Part shown: piece by piece, positions 15,723 through 27,593 of the stretch
Layout of the letters: each line of letters begins with the position of its first letter
How positions within the stretch are numbered: the stretch's first letter is position 1
Source of the DNA: Streptomyces sp. NBC_00878
GTDB lineage: Bacteria; Actinomycetota; Actinomycetes; Streptomycetales; Streptomycetaceae
DNA: 64,000 nucleotides
NCBI RefSeq assembly: GCF_026341515.1
Contig: NZ_JAPEOK010000001.1
Coordinates: 7,688,001 to 7,752,000 of the forward strand
Reading direction: 5' to 3'
Made by a program: the position numbers and the translations under genes
The notes under the pieces: generated by a model
The model's input: the letters and a program-made list of their open reading frames with translations, nothing else
Told to the model about the DNA's origin: nothing
Databases searched by the model: none

Positions 15723-17366
15723 CTAGCTGAGTTCGGATTCGGCGATCGTCCGCAGCCGGGCCCCGCCGCCCCGCTTCCCCCGCGCCTGGTCGAGTCGCAG
15801 CCGGGCCGAACGGCCGCGCAGGGTCAGCGTCATGAGCTGGTTGCCGAACCAAGGCCCGCCGGTTTTCCGCCAATCGACCGGTGGACGCGTCAATTTGCCG
15901 TGCCGGGCGAACCGTCGGCCGATCGCGCGGCCGACGCCGCTCCAGCCGAAGCGGAAGCCGATTCTTATCGAGAGCGGGATGGAGTTGTGGACCGGGGAGC
16001 AGGTCAGCTGGAACACCCGGGCGTCGGGTCCCGGCACGCCCTCCCGCCAGACCGGTTCGGCGATGTACGCGTGGTGCACGTCCCCGGACAGCACGGACAC
16101 CGTCGCCGGCGCCTGCGGTCCCGACCCGGCCTCGGCGATCAGCTCCGCCAGCGTGTCGAACGACGACGGGAACGCCGCCCAGTGCTCCAGGTCGGCCCGC
16201 CGCCGCAGATCCTCCCCGAACCGGGCCCAGCGCTCGCCCCGTTCGCCCCGGCACAGCGCGGCGTTCCACCCCTCCGCGTCATGCACGAGGTTGGGGAGCA
16301 GCCAGGGCAGGGAGGTGCCGATGAGGAGGTGGTCGTACGAACCCGGCTCTTCCAGCACCTGCTCGCGCAGCCATGCCTCCTCCGCCGGGCCGAGCATCGA
16401 GCGGTTCTTCTCGTCGAGGACGCGGGCCGCGCGGGTGTCGACCATCAGGAGACGTGCGCGGCCGAAGTCGCGGCGGTAGCTCCAGCGGACCGAGGCCGGG
16501 TCGGTGTCGGCCCGGGCGGCGAACGCGCGGAGGGCGTCCGTGCCGTCGGGCGTGGCGCGGACCTCCGCGTACAGGGGGTCGTCCGCGAGGCGCTCGGGCG
16601 GGAGGTTGCCGAGGTGCTGGTGGACCCAGTACGACATCAGGCCGCTCAGGATCCGCTCGCGCCACCAGGGCGTGGCCCGCATGTCGGCGACCCAGGCCTC
16701 GCTGGTGTTCCAGTCGTCGATGACGTCGTGGTCGTCGAAGATCATGCAGCTGGGCACGGTGGAGAGCAGCCAGCGGATCTCGGGGTCGAGCCACGATTCG
16801 TAGTAGAGGTGCGTGTACTCCTCGTAGTCCGCGACCTCCGCGCCCGGCGGTTCGTGCAGTCCGCGCCGGGCCTCCAGCCAGTGGCGGGTGGCGCTCGAGA
16901 CCTCGTCCGCGTACACCTGGTCGCCCAACAGCAGCAGGACGTCCGGGCGTTCGCCGTCCGGGTTCGCGGCGATACGGGCGGCGAGGGTGTCCAGGGCGTC
17001 CGGGCCTCCGGGGTCCTTCTCGTCGGCGGCCGGTGTGGCCCAGCGGCAGGAGCCGAAGGCGACCCGTACGGTCTCGTGGTCGTCCACCGGGGTGTGGATG
17101 ACGGAGGGCGGGAAGCGGGAGTCGGTGAGCGGCCAGACCTGTGTCCCGTCGAGCAGCACCTCGTACGGGGACCTCGTGCCCGGTGTCAGGCCGGTGACCG
17201 GGATCAGGGCGTAGTGATGGCCCGCGATCTGGAACGTACGGGTCTTGCCGCCCGCGCCGTCCGGGCAGCGCACCTCGGCGGTGCACGGGCGGCTCGCCTC
17301 GACCCAGACGGTCGCGGACGAGCCGTCGACAAACCTCAGCAGTGGACCCAGGCGCAGTTCCGCCAC
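15723..17366 (-). CDS. Alkaline phosphatase D (PhoD)-like metallophosphatase
   Basis: This encodes 547 aa. An N-terminal fibronectin-like PhoD_N part (LGPLLRFVDGSSATVWVEAS, LTPGTRSPYEVLLDG) precedes the metal-binding phosphatase domain: VRVAFGSCRW, LLLLGDQVYADEV, CMIFDDHDVIDDWN, LLMVDTRAAR, LLIGTSLPWLLP and VSVLSGDVHHAYIA. These contain the Cys/Asp/His ligands for Ca/Fe in the family. Unlike classical secreted PhoD there is no Tat signal: the protein begins MAELRLGPLL, so it is probably cytoplasmic. A ~60-bp stretch of GATCAGTGGC repeats sits upstream. Confidence 0.85.
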   Translation of the reverse strand: MAELRLGPLLRFVDGSSATVWVEASRPCTAEVRCPDGAGGKTRTFQIAGHHYALIPVTGLTPGTRSPYEVLLDGTQVWPLTDSRFPPSVIHTPVDDHETVRVAFGSCRWATPAADEKDPGGPDALDTLAARIAANPDGERPDVLLLLGDQVYADEVSSATRHWLEARRGLHEPPGAEVADYEEYTHLYYESWLDPEIRWLLSTVPSCMIFDDHDVIDDWNTSEAWVADMRATPWWRERILSGLMSYWVHQHLGNLPPERLADDPLYAEVRATPDGTDALRAFAARADTDPASVRWSYRRDFGRARLLMVDTRAARVLDEKNRSMLGPAEEAWLREQVLEEPGSYDHLLIGTSLPWLLPNLVHDAEGWNAALCRGERGERWARFGEDLRRRADLEHWAAFPSSFDTLAELIAEAGSGPQAPATVSVLSGDVHHAYIAEPVWREGVPGPDARVFQLTCSPVHNSIPLSIRIGFRFGWSGVGRAIGRRFARHGKLTRPPVDWRKTGGPWFGNQLMTLTLRGRSARLRLDQARGKRGGGARLRTIAESELS

Positions 17367-17489
17367 GTGATCACTCTCCTCCGTCGCCCCGTACGGTACG
17401 GAACGACGGAGGTGAGCGGGGAGGTTCCGTGCATGGTGCAGTCGATCAGCCGTCGAGCAGCAGTCGATCGGCTGCCAGGTCAGTGGCGG

Positions 17490-17545
17490 GCCAGTGGCCG
17501 ATCAGTGGTGGCGATCAGTGGCCGATCAGTGGCCGATCAGTTGCT
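17490..17545. repeat. GATCAGTGGCC-type short tandem repeats upstream of the PhoD-like gene
   Basis: Four copies of (CC)GATCAGTGGC and related GATCAG units occur at 10-12 bp spacing, followed by GGTCGGTTGTCGATCAGCTG. The role is unknown; it might bind a regulator or be slippage-derived. Confidence 0.6.
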
Positions 17546-17593
17546 GGTCGGTTGTCGATCAGCTGCTGGTTCTTGCCGGCGGTCGGGTGTTGA

Positions 17594-18238
17594 TCAGCAG
17601 CCGCTGAGGACCGAGCTGAGCTTGCTCTTCTCCGCCGTGTCCACGGAGAGGCCGTAGTAGTACTTCACCTGGACCCAGGCGCGTACGTAGGTGCAGGCGT
17701 AGGCGGTGCGGGACGGCATCCACTCGGCCGGGTCCTGGTCGCTCTTCGACTGGTTCACGTTGTCCGTGACGGCGATGAGCTGCGGGCGGGTCAGGTCGTT
17801 GGCGAAGGACTGGCGCCGGGCGGTGGTCCAGCTGTCGGCGCCGGAGTCCCAGGCCTCGGCCAGCGGGACGAGGTGGTCGATGTCGAGGTCGGAGGCGGCG
17901 GTCCAGGTCGCGCCGTCGTAGACGGAGTACCAACTGCCGCTGGTGGCGGCACAGGCGGAGCTGGTGACGACGTTCGTGCCGTCGCGCTTCAGGACCGTCT
18001 CACGGGTGTTGCACGTGCCGCTGATGGTGATCCAGTGGGGGAAGAGGTCGCGGCTGTAGCCGGTGCGGTCCTCGGTCGCCACGGTGAGCGAGGCGAGGTA
18101 GGTCCGGGCGGTGGCGGCGCTGACCGGGGTGGGCAGCGCGGCGGAGGCGGTCGGGCCGTTGAAAAGCCCGGCCATGGCTATCAAACCGGCGAAGGCGGCC
18201 ACTAGACTGAGCCGTCGACGCGCGTAGATCTTTGCCAT
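17594..18238 (-). CDS. Secreted HNH endonuclease (DUF1524/GmrSD C-terminal type)
   Basis: This encodes 214 aa. AAGGGAG precedes the ATG. The signal peptide (RRRLSLVAAFAGLIAMAGLF) ends near TASAAL. The catalytic block DLDIDHLVPLAEAWDSGADS contains the conserved DH.VPL with the general-base His. FANDL..PQLIAVTDNVNQS supplies the Asn, and KSDQDPAEWMP is the family tail. Three cysteines (in GTCNT, SACAA and YACTY) precede a terminal Cys and could form disulfides, fitting an extracellular nuclease. Secreted members in Streptomyces are likely nutritional or developmental DNases. Confidence 0.9.
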   Translation of the reverse strand: MAKIYARRRLSLVAAFAGLIAMAGLFNGPTASAALPTPVSAATARTYLASLTVATEDRTGYSRDLFPHWITISGTCNTRETVLKRDGTNVVTSSACAATSGSWYSVYDGATWTAASDLDIDHLVPLAEAWDSGADSWTTARRQSFANDLTRPQLIAVTDNVNQSKSDQDPAEWMPSRTAYACTYVRAWVQVKYYYGLSVDTAEKSKLSSVLSGC

Positions 18239-18566
18239 GCGAACTCCCTTGGGGAGGGGGGAAGTTGACCTGCGAGCGAGTGACATGCTCGCGGCGGCCG
18301 GTTTCCGGGAGATGTGCGTCAGGTGAGAAGTTAGTGACATGGACATGACACAACAAGGGCTGGGGCGGGACTTTCGGGTTTGCTTGCGGGGTGGCGTGGC
18401 GGGCGGGTTCGGAATCAGTGCCCGGGGGCGGTAGCGGGATCGGGGCTTTGTTTTGTACCGTGGAGAAACAAAGTGGCTCCCGCTCGCACTCCCTGACCGG
18501 CGGGCGGGGCCACCTTGTTCCCGGGGGCCCACGGATGGGCCCCTCTTCCACGCTTGGAGCATGCCG
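18239..18566. other. Divergent intergenic region
   Basis: This stretch between the HNH nuclease and HAD genes holds both promoters. A run around 18380-18420 is G-rich without clear symmetry. No RNA gene or coding frame with a ribosome site was found. Confidence 0.4.
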
Positions 18567-19229
18567 ATGACGGCAACGACCACGCTGACCGCCCGTGCCC
18601 TGCTGCTGGACATGGACGGCACCCTCGTCAACTCGGATGCCGTCGTCGAGCGCGTGTGGCGCCGCTGGGCCGACCGGCACGGGCTCGACGGGGGCGAGGT
18701 CATGAAGGTCGTGCACGGGCGGCAGGGGTACGCGTCGATGGCCGCGTTGCTGCCGGGCCGGCCGATGGAGCAGAACTACGCCGACAACGCGCGGATGCTC
18801 GCGGAGGAGACCGCCGACCTGGACGGGGTCGTCGCGGTTCCGGGGGCCGCGGAGTTTCTCGCCTCGCTGCGGGGGGTGGTGGCGCATGCGCTCGTCACGT
18901 CCGCGGATGTGGCGCTGTCGGCGGCGCGGATGGGGGCGGCGGGGCTTGAGTTGCCCGAGGTTCGGGTCACCGCGGAGTCGGTGGGGGCGAGCAAGCCGGA
19001 TCCCGAGGGGTTTTTGAAGGGGGCGGCCGAGTTGGGGGTCGCGCCTGAGGAGTGTGTGGTGTTCGAGGACTCCGGGGCGGGGATCGCGGCGGGGCGCTCC
19101 GCGGGGATGCGGGTTGTGGGGGTTGGGGGGCGGGCCGGGTTTCATCGGCCGGATGTTGTGGTGCGGGACCTTCGGCAGGTGGGGGTTGAGGATTTGGGGG
19201 GTGGGGTGGTTCGGCTTTGGGTGGGGTGA
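18567..19229 (+). CDS. HAD-family sugar-phosphate phosphatase-like hydrolase
   Basis: This encodes 220 aa. The second ATG (18567) is chosen because GGAG lies seven bases before it, whereas the first ATG (18561) would have only one base. Motif I is LLLDMDGTLVNSD, with the nucleophile and acid Asp pair. The cap has HGRQGYASMAALLPGRP. Motif II is ALVTSAD, motif III is GASKPDPEGFLKGA, and motif IV is CVVFEDSGAGIAAGRSAGM. This layout is that of beta-phosphoglucomutase/DOG-phosphatase-like enzymes. The C-terminal third is unusually G-rich in sequence and leads into a repeat array. Confidence 0.9.
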   Translation: MTATTTLTARALLLDMDGTLVNSDAVVERVWRRWADRHGLDGGEVMKVVHGRQGYASMAALLPGRPMEQNYADNARMLAEETADLDGVVAVPGAAEFLASLRGVVAHALVTSADVALSAARMGAAGLELPEVRVTAESVGASKPDPEGFLKGAAELGVAPEECVVFEDSGAGIAAGRSAGMRVVGVGGRAGFHRPDVVVRDLRQVGVEDLGGGVVRLWVG

Positions 19230-19595
19230 CCTTGAGTGAGTGAGCCAGTGGGCGGGTGTGTTGGGTGCGGGTCCGGTGGGGGCTGGTCGCGCAGTTCCCC
19301 GCGCCCCTGAAAGATTGCGCCGTTCCCCGCGCCCCTGAGGGGGCTGGGGCTGGGGCTGGGGTTGGCGTTGCGTGCGGCCCGGTGGGGGCTGGTCGCGCAG
19401 TTCCCCGCACCCCTAAAAGACTGGGCCGTTGCCCGTGATCCCAGGAGTCGCGCGGTTGCCCGCGTCCCTAAAAGACTGGGCCGTTGCCCGTGACGCCAGG
19501 AGTCGCGCTGTTGCCCGCGACCCCCAGGAGTTGCTCCGTTCCCGCGTCCCCATGAGGCGCGGCGGTCGCCGTGGTCCGAGGGAATGCGGGGTCTT
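19230..19595. repeat. Dispersed Streptomyces repeat array (GCGCAGTTCCCCGCGCCCCT family)
   Basis: No gene is seen. GGTGGGGGCTGGTCGCGCAG followed by TTCCCCGCGCCCCTGAAAGA occurs at ~19276, a partial copy at ~19319 and another at ~19381. From 19414 a ~54-bp unit starting TAAAAGACTGGGCCGTTGCC and ending TTGCCCGCG is tandemly duplicated (19414-19522). It lies between convergent genes, the usual position of these repeats, where they may act as terminators. Confidence 0.75.
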
Positions 19596-23230
<3,635 letters not shown>

Positions 23231-23244
23231 GCCCGGTGAGCCCG

Positions 23245-23310
23245 GTGCGGCCGGGTGCGGCCGGGTGCGGCCGGGCACGGCCGGGTGCGGCCGGGTACGG
23301 CCCGGCAGTT
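23245..23310. repeat. GTGCGGCCGG decamer tandem repeat
   Basis: Six or so copies of GTGCGGCCGG, with GCACGG/GTACGG variants, fill most of the gap between the convergent MFS and GNAT genes. Confidence 0.8.
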
Positions 23311-23341
23311 GACGTGCGGGGCGCGAGGGTGGCTCAGGCGC

Positions 23342-23863
23342 TCAGGCCGTGAGTCGCTTGGCGAACCAGTGCTCCGCGTACACGTCGTCGTTGTACGCCT
23401 CGGTCTCCGCGTAACCGTGCCGGGCGTACAGCGCCCGCGCCTCCACCAGGTCGCCCCGGGTGTCGAGGATCAGCCGCTCGGCCCCGAGGTCCCGGGCCGC
23501 CGACTCGGCCGCCCCGAGGAGGACGGCACCGCCGCCGCTGCCGCGCAGATCGCCGCGTACGAAGACCCGCTTGAGCTCGCCCGTCGTCGCGTCGCGGAGC
23601 CGTACGCCCGCCATGCCCGCCGCGTCTCCGTCGTAGCGCGCTACGAGCAACACCCCGTCGGGCAGGGCGAATTCGGCTCCCGTGTCGGCGGCGATCTCGC
23701 GTTCCAGCTCGGCGGGGTCGGTGTCGTGACCGCGATGCAGCCGGTACCAGCGGTCGCTGACCTCCGTGTAGTACGCCCGCCAGAGGGCGGCTGCGGCCGC
23801 CGAGTCGAACGGCTCGGGGGCCACGGTCCAGGGCGTCGGCGCACGGGGCGTACGTGTCTTCAT
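23342..23863 (-). CDS. GNAT-family N-acetyltransferase
   Basis: This encodes 173 aa from the ATG of MKTRTPRAPTPWTV. The acetyl-CoA site is VFVRGDLRGSGGGAVLLGAA (R-x-x-G-x-G-type motif A, here RGSGGG), followed by ARDLGAERLILDTRGDLVEA and LYARHGYAETEAYNDDVYAE, the standard motif B ending in a hydrophobic tail. The GELKRVFV strand precedes motif A. The acceptor is unknown. It is convergent with the MFS gene across a decamer repeat. Confidence 0.85.
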   Translation of the reverse strand: MKTRTPRAPTPWTVAPEPFDSAAAAALWRAYYTEVSDRWYRLHRGHDTDPAELEREIAADTGAEFALPDGVLLVARYDGDAAGMAGVRLRDATTGELKRVFVRGDLRGSGGGAVLLGAAESAARDLGAERLILDTRGDLVEARALYARHGYAETEAYNDDVYAEHWFAKRLTA

Positions 23864-24005
23864 GGCGGCATTGTCACGAGGTCCCGTATGCCGTTCGCAA
23901 GCCAATTAGCACCGGTCGGCGGTTCGCACGCAGTTTGGGGGCCGCTGTGCGGGCCACTCGGCAAAGGAAACGGCCCACTGGGCCCAGAACCCGGGAAGGC
24001 ATTCC

Positions 24006-24764
24006 ATGTCCACAGGCGTGATCATCCTTCTGATCGTGGTCGCGGTGGCCCTCGTCGCCGTCGTGGCCGCTCGGCTCGTGGTACCCCGCGGGGCGGGCGG
24101 CGGGCGCGGCCTGAAGCGCCGCTTCGGGCCCGAGTACGACCGGGTCGTCGCCCGGCACGACGGCGACTCCAAGGCCGCCGAGCGTGAGCTCGAAGAGCGG
24201 GTGAAGCGGCACGGATCACTGAGCGAGCAGCCGTTGGAGCCCGGGGCGCGGGAGCGGTACGTGGTCCGCTGGGCCGCCGTGCAGGAGCAGTTCGTCGACT
24301 CGCCGCGCGACGCCGTCGTCGAGGCGGACCGGCTGATCGCCGAGGTGGCGGGCGCCCGCGGTTTCCCGGACGGCGGCCGTTCCGGCGAGCAACTCGACGC
24401 GCTCTCCGTGCACCACGCGCACCACGTCCACGGCTACCGGCGCGTCCACCGGGCCGCGCACGCGCCCTCGGCAGGCACGGGCACCGGCACCGGCACCGGC
24501 ACCGACGCGGGCTCGGGTGCGGGTGCGGGCCGGGCGGCCAGTACGGAGGAACTGCGCGAGGCCCTGGTCGAGGCCCGCGCGCTCTTCCAGGACCTGACGG
24601 CCCCGGTCCACAAGGACGAAGAGGCGCTGCCCCGGGAGAAGCGGGAGAAGACCGAGCCCCAGGGCAAGACCGACGCAGCGCCCGCGACCACCCGAACCGA
24701 CAGCTCCCGCGGCCGTATTCACGCGCCGTGGGCGTTCAACAGGCGCCACGTGAAGGGGAGTTGA
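24006..24764 (+). CDS. Membrane-anchored protein of a Streptomyces paralogous family
   Basis: This encodes 252 aa. An N-terminal membrane helix (GVIILLIVVAVALVAVVAAR) precedes a cytosolic part. The conserved block is ERYVVRWAAVQEQFVDSPRD followed by AVVEADRLIAEVAGARGF; the downstream neighbour carries the same F-[VI]-D-x-P-...-V-x-E-A-D-x-[LV] block. A (GT)n stretch (AGTGTGTGTGTDAG) interrupts the protein. After it STEELREALVEARALFQDLT matches a second shared element. Function unknown. It is five bases upstream of the paralogue, so the two are one operon. Confidence 0.7.
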   Translation: MSTGVIILLIVVAVALVAVVAARLVVPRGAGGGRGLKRRFGPEYDRVVARHDGDSKAAERELEERVKRHGSLSEQPLEPGARERYVVRWAAVQEQFVDSPRDAVVEADRLIAEVAGARGFPDGGRSGEQLDALSVHHAHHVHGYRRVHRAAHAPSAGTGTGTGTGTDAGSGAGAGRAASTEELREALVEARALFQDLTAPVHKDEEALPREKREKTEPQGKTDAAPATTRTDSSRGRIHAPWAFNRRHVKGS

Positions 24765-24769
24765 GAGCC

Positions 24770-25507
24770 ATGCCGGACACGAACAACAAGAACCACAAGA
24801 ACAGCACGGACAGCACGGTGGCCGGGCCCCCGGCGGACCCGCACAACGAACGGCGGGACGCGTTGCGCGACGAACGGTCGACGACTTCCGAACGGCCGAT
24901 GACTCCCAACCGGCCCGAGGCTCCCGACCGGCACGATGCGCCTGACCGGGCCGACACCCCCGACCGGGCCGACACCCCCGACCGGCCTGAGGTCCCTGGA
25001 AGGCTTGCCGCCCCCGCAAGGCCCGCCCCTCCGCCTCCCGCAATGCCCCCCGCTCCCGGCACCCGTCCAGGCACGGCCACCCCTTCAGGGGCGCGGGGAA
25101 CTGCGCGACCAGCCCACGACGACCCGCACAAGAACACGGCGGGTGGTTCACGGGCTCCCGAAGGCGCAGCTGTCCCAGGCAACCCGGCCGCCACTCAGGC
25201 CAAGGCGACCCCCGGAACCGCCGGAGGCATCGGCGGTCGCCTCATGTCCCCCGAGGTCGGCGACAAGTGGACCCTGCAACTGCAGCACGCCGTGGCCGGC
25301 TTCATCGACGCGCCGCAAGGTTCCGTGGAAGAGGCCGACAAGGTCCTCCAGGAAGTCGCCGCACGGTTCGCCGACGCCGTCACCGAGCGGCGCCGCACGC
25401 TCCGTACGTCCTGGCAGGCCACCGGCGAGGGCAAGGCCGACACCGAGCAACTCCGGCTGGCCCTACGGGACTACCGGGAACTGGCGGAACGGTTGCTGCG
25501 GCTCTGA
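24770..25507 (+). CDS. Soluble paralogue of the upstream membrane protein
   Basis: This encodes 245 aa. It starts at the ATG right after the previous stop (TGAGAGCCATG). Residues 1-150 are disordered, with DRADTPDRADTPDRPEVPGR repeats and a translated copy of the dispersed GC-rich repeat (SGARGTARPAHDD). The C-terminal ~90 residues hold the conserved domain: WTLQLQHAVAGFIDAPQGSV, EEADKVLQEVAARFADAV, ERRRTLRTSWQ, DTEQLRLALRDYRELAERLL. This domain occurs in many Streptomyces hypothetical proteins. No membrane segment is present, unlike the partner, so they may form a membrane-tethered complex. Confidence 0.7.
   Translation: MPDTNNKNHKNSTDSTVAGPPADPHNERRDALRDERSTTSERPMTPNRPEAPDRHDAPDRADTPDRADTPDRPEVPGRLAAPARPAPPPPAMPPAPGTRPGTATPSGARGTARPAHDDPHKNTAGGSRAPEGAAVPGNPAATQAKATPGTAGGIGGRLMSPEVGDKWTLQLQHAVAGFIDAPQGSVEEADKVLQEVAARFADAVTERRRTLRTSWQATGEGKADTEQLRLALRDYRELAERLLRL
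25086..25115 (-). repeat. Dispersed GC-rich repeat embedded in a coding region
   Basis: It starts CAGGGGCGCGGGGAACTGCG and continues CGACCAGCCC, the reverse complement of the units at ~19285 and ~19390. It is in frame within the disordered part of the 24770 gene. Confidence 0.85.
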
Positions 25508-25520
25508 ACCCGCATGCCCC

Positions 25521-25622
25521 CGCGCACTCCCGTGCCTCCGCGCACTCCCGTGCCTCCACGAACTCCCGTGCCTCCGCGCACTCCCGTGCCTCCGCGCACT
25601 CCCGTGCCTCCACGAACTCGCC
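25521..25622. repeat. 18-bp tandem repeat with A-A-B higher-order pattern
   Basis: Six 18-bp units run in order A A B A A B, where A is CGCGCACTCCCGTGCCTC and B begins CACGAACTCC; the last B is cut short. Non-coding by position: it directly follows a stop codon. Confidence 0.85.
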
Positions 25623-25716
25623 AACCTCGGCGAACTCCCATACACCGTAGGCAAGTTGTGCAGCGAAGCCCTGCCCCGAGCCATCTACCGGGGCGGGGCT
25701 TCAGTCGGCCAGGGTC

Positions 25717-26121
25717 TCAGTCCGCCCGGCGTTCGTGCCACTCGCGGACGATCTCCTCGACGTCGTACGGCTTGAGGCCCAGCGGCGGCCCGGGCGGCGG
25801 CTTGAACATCACCTCGCGGATCTTCGCGTTGATCTCCGTGATGATCCGCCGCACCACCCGCTCCGACGGCGCCTCGACGGCCGCCGCGAGGGCTTCCTCG
25901 GCCTCCTTGCGGAGGGCCAGGGTCGGCGGCAGGACGGAGAGGCCCTCGCGGGCCATCTTCTGCTTGATCCACCACAGTTCGTCGTACGACGTGTCGGGAC
26001 CGCTCGACAGCGGCTTGCCCATGCCGGGGAGGTCGGCGAACTCCCCACGGGCTTCCGCGGCGCGGATCTGATGGTCGACCCAGGACTCGAAGCTGACACC
26101 AGGAGGCTTGCGCTCGGTCAT
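25717..26121 (-). CDS. DUF1992 (DnaJ-homologue subfamily C28) protein
   Basis: This encodes 134 aa. The motif VDHQIRAAEARGEFADLPGM-GKPL is the DUF1992 signature, followed by DELWWIKQKMAREGLSVLPP and an internal LRKEAEEALAAAVEA helix, then RRIITEINAKIREVMFKPPP. The length and order are as usual for actinobacteria. The function is unknown; the eukaryotic relative is DNAJC28. It is the first gene on the minus strand after the 18-bp repeat tract. Confidence 0.85.
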   Translation of the reverse strand: MTERKPPGVSFESWVDHQIRAAEARGEFADLPGMGKPLSSGPDTSYDELWWIKQKMAREGLSVLPPTLALRKEAEEALAAAVEAPSERVVRRIITEINAKIREVMFKPPPGPPLGLKPYDVEEIVREWHERRAD

Positions 26122-26353
26122 GAGTCCATTGTGCCGGACCGTGTCCGAGCGTGCCGGACCGTGTGCGACCGGCGTCGGATGGGCTGGGACCGACGTCGGA
26201 CGGCGTGCGACCGGGCCGAACGGTATGCGACTGTGTCGGACGGTGTTGGCCCGGGCGAATTATCATTCGGCGGCGATACGTCGCCAGGGCGTCAAGCACG
26301 TCCTGGCGCGGGACAATTGGAACGCGGGAACGCGCGGGAACGAAGGAGCACAC

Positions 26354-26755
26354 GTGCTCGAACTCACCATGGCCTCGGTGTCCGACAGAGAAGCCGGTGC
26401 GACGGCCGGTATGCAGATGGCCGACGCGCCGAGCGAGCCGGGTGCCGTGCTGCGGGTGGGGCGGGACCGGGGCGTGTGCCGCCTCGCGACGCCCGACGAC
26501 TGGCTGTTCGTCTCGCGGGTGCACCTGGAGTTCCTGTGCGGGCCCGAGGGGAGCTGGCAGGTGACCTGGCTGCGGGGCTCGCACGACGAGCCCTCCTCCG
26601 AGGTCCGGTTCACGCTGGTCGGCGGGGCGGCGGCCCAGCAGACCCTGCCGTACGGCGGGACGGCGAAGCTGCCCCTCGGCGGTTCCGGCGAACTGATCAT
26701 CTACGACCGCACCGCGCCGCGCAGCGTGAACGTGGGCTTCTATCACGAGGCCTGA
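26354..26755 (+). CDS. FHA-like small protein
   Basis: This encodes 133 aa from GTG, with GAAGGAG upstream. The pattern VLRVGRDRGVCRLATPDDWL-FVSRVHLEFLCGPEGSWQVT resembles the FHA fold: G-R in the first loop, then S-R-x-H, the phosphothreonine-binding core. Later come LPYGGTAKLPLGGSGELIIY and a closing strand. FHA proteins bind phosphopeptides downstream of Ser/Thr kinases. Confidence is moderate because the strands after SRVH are divergent. It lies between two minus-strand genes, so it is a single-gene unit. Confidence 0.7.
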   Translation: MLELTMASVSDREAGATAGMQMADAPSEPGAVLRVGRDRGVCRLATPDDWLFVSRVHLEFLCGPEGSWQVTWLRGSHDEPSSEVRFTLVGGAAAQQTLPYGGTAKLPLGGSGELIIYDRTAPRSVNVGFYHEA

Positions 26756-26852
26756 CCCCGGACGCGAGGCTTGACCCCGGACGCGAGGTCTGACCCCCGA
26801 GCCGGGGTCTGACCCCGAACCGTCTCCCCCGAGGACTCCGACAGCTCAAGGG

Positions 26853-27551
26853 CTACGGCAGCACGCGCGCCAGCGCGAACCCGTCGTAGCCCTTCGAGCC
26901 CACCGTCTGGATCGCCGTGGCGGTCAGTTTCGGGTGCGTGGCGAAGAGTTCGAGGGCTTCACGGGTGCCCCGCACGCTCGGGTCGTCGCTGGTGGCGTCG
27001 GTGACGGCGCCGCCGCGGACGACGTTGTCGAGGACGATCAGGCTCCCGGGGCGGGTGAGCTTGACTGCCCACTCCACATAGCGGGGGTTGTTCACCTTGT
27101 CCGCGTCGATGAAGACCAGGTCGAAGGGGAAGGCGCTTCCGGCGCTCCCCTCGCTCCCCTCACCTTCCTCGGCCAGCTTCCGCAGCGAGTCGAGTGCCGG
27201 GCCCACCCGGACCTCGGTGATCTTGTCCAGGCCCGCCCGCGCGAGGTTGTGCCGGGCCACCTCCGCGTGTCGCTCGCTGTACTCCAGGGTGATCAGCCGG
27301 CCGTCCTGCGGCAGGGCGCGGGCCAGCCAGATGGTGCTGTAGCCGCCGAGCGTGCCGATTTCCAGGATGCGGGTCGCGCCCTGGATCACGGCGAGGAGGT
27401 GCAGCAGCTTGCCCTGGGGCGGGGCGACGTTGATGTGCGGCAGTCCGGCGGCGTCGCTGTCGCGCAGCGCGTCGGTCAGGGCGGCGTCCGGCGGGGCGAG
27501 GAGGCCGGTGAAGTAGTCGTCCACGTCGTTCCAGAGCTGCGGCTCGGTCAT
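26853..27551 (-). CDS. Class I O-methyltransferase (CCoAOMT-like)
   Basis: This encodes 232 aa. NVAPPQGKLLHLLAVIQGAT-RILEIGTLGGYSTIWLAR holds the SAM motif. LITLEYSERHAEVARHNLAR follows. FDLVFIDADKVNNPRYVEWA carries the Asp metal ligands and LIVLDNVVRGGAV the catalytic Asp-Asn of the caffeoyl-CoA-type family. An inverted repeat lies about 22 bp upstream of the start and could be an operator. Acceptors are usually catechols. It is single and divergent from the GT87-PAP2 gene. Confidence 0.9.
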   Translation of the reverse strand: MTEPQLWNDVDDYFTGLLAPPDAALTDALRDSDAAGLPHINVAPPQGKLLHLLAVIQGATRILEIGTLGGYSTIWLARALPQDGRLITLEYSERHAEVARHNLARAGLDKITEVRVGPALDSLRKLAEEGEGSEGSAGSAFPFDLVFIDADKVNNPRYVEWAVKLTRPGSLIVLDNVVRGGAVTDATSDDPSVRGTREALELFATHPKLTATAIQTVGSKGYDGFALARVLP

Positions 27552-27572
27552 GCGGCCGTACCTTTCGTCTAC

Positions 27573-27593
27573 CTAGTTAGATGGGCTAACTAG
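27573..27593. promoter_or_regulatory. Inverted repeat upstream of the O-methyltransferase
   Basis: The arms CTAGTTAG / CTAACTAG are separated by 5 bp, and the element ends 22 bp before the gene. This is typical of a repressor site of the MarR or TetR class; no such gene is adjacent. Confidence 0.55.

Noticed and set aside
25521..25622. Possible CRISPR array
   Set aside because: The repeats are directly contiguous with no unique spacers, and no cas genes are present.
25514..26071. Open frame encoding PRTPVP repeats
   Set aside because: It starts in a repeat tract, has no ribosome site, runs antisense over the DUF1992 gene, and its composition only reflects the 18-bp DNA repeat.
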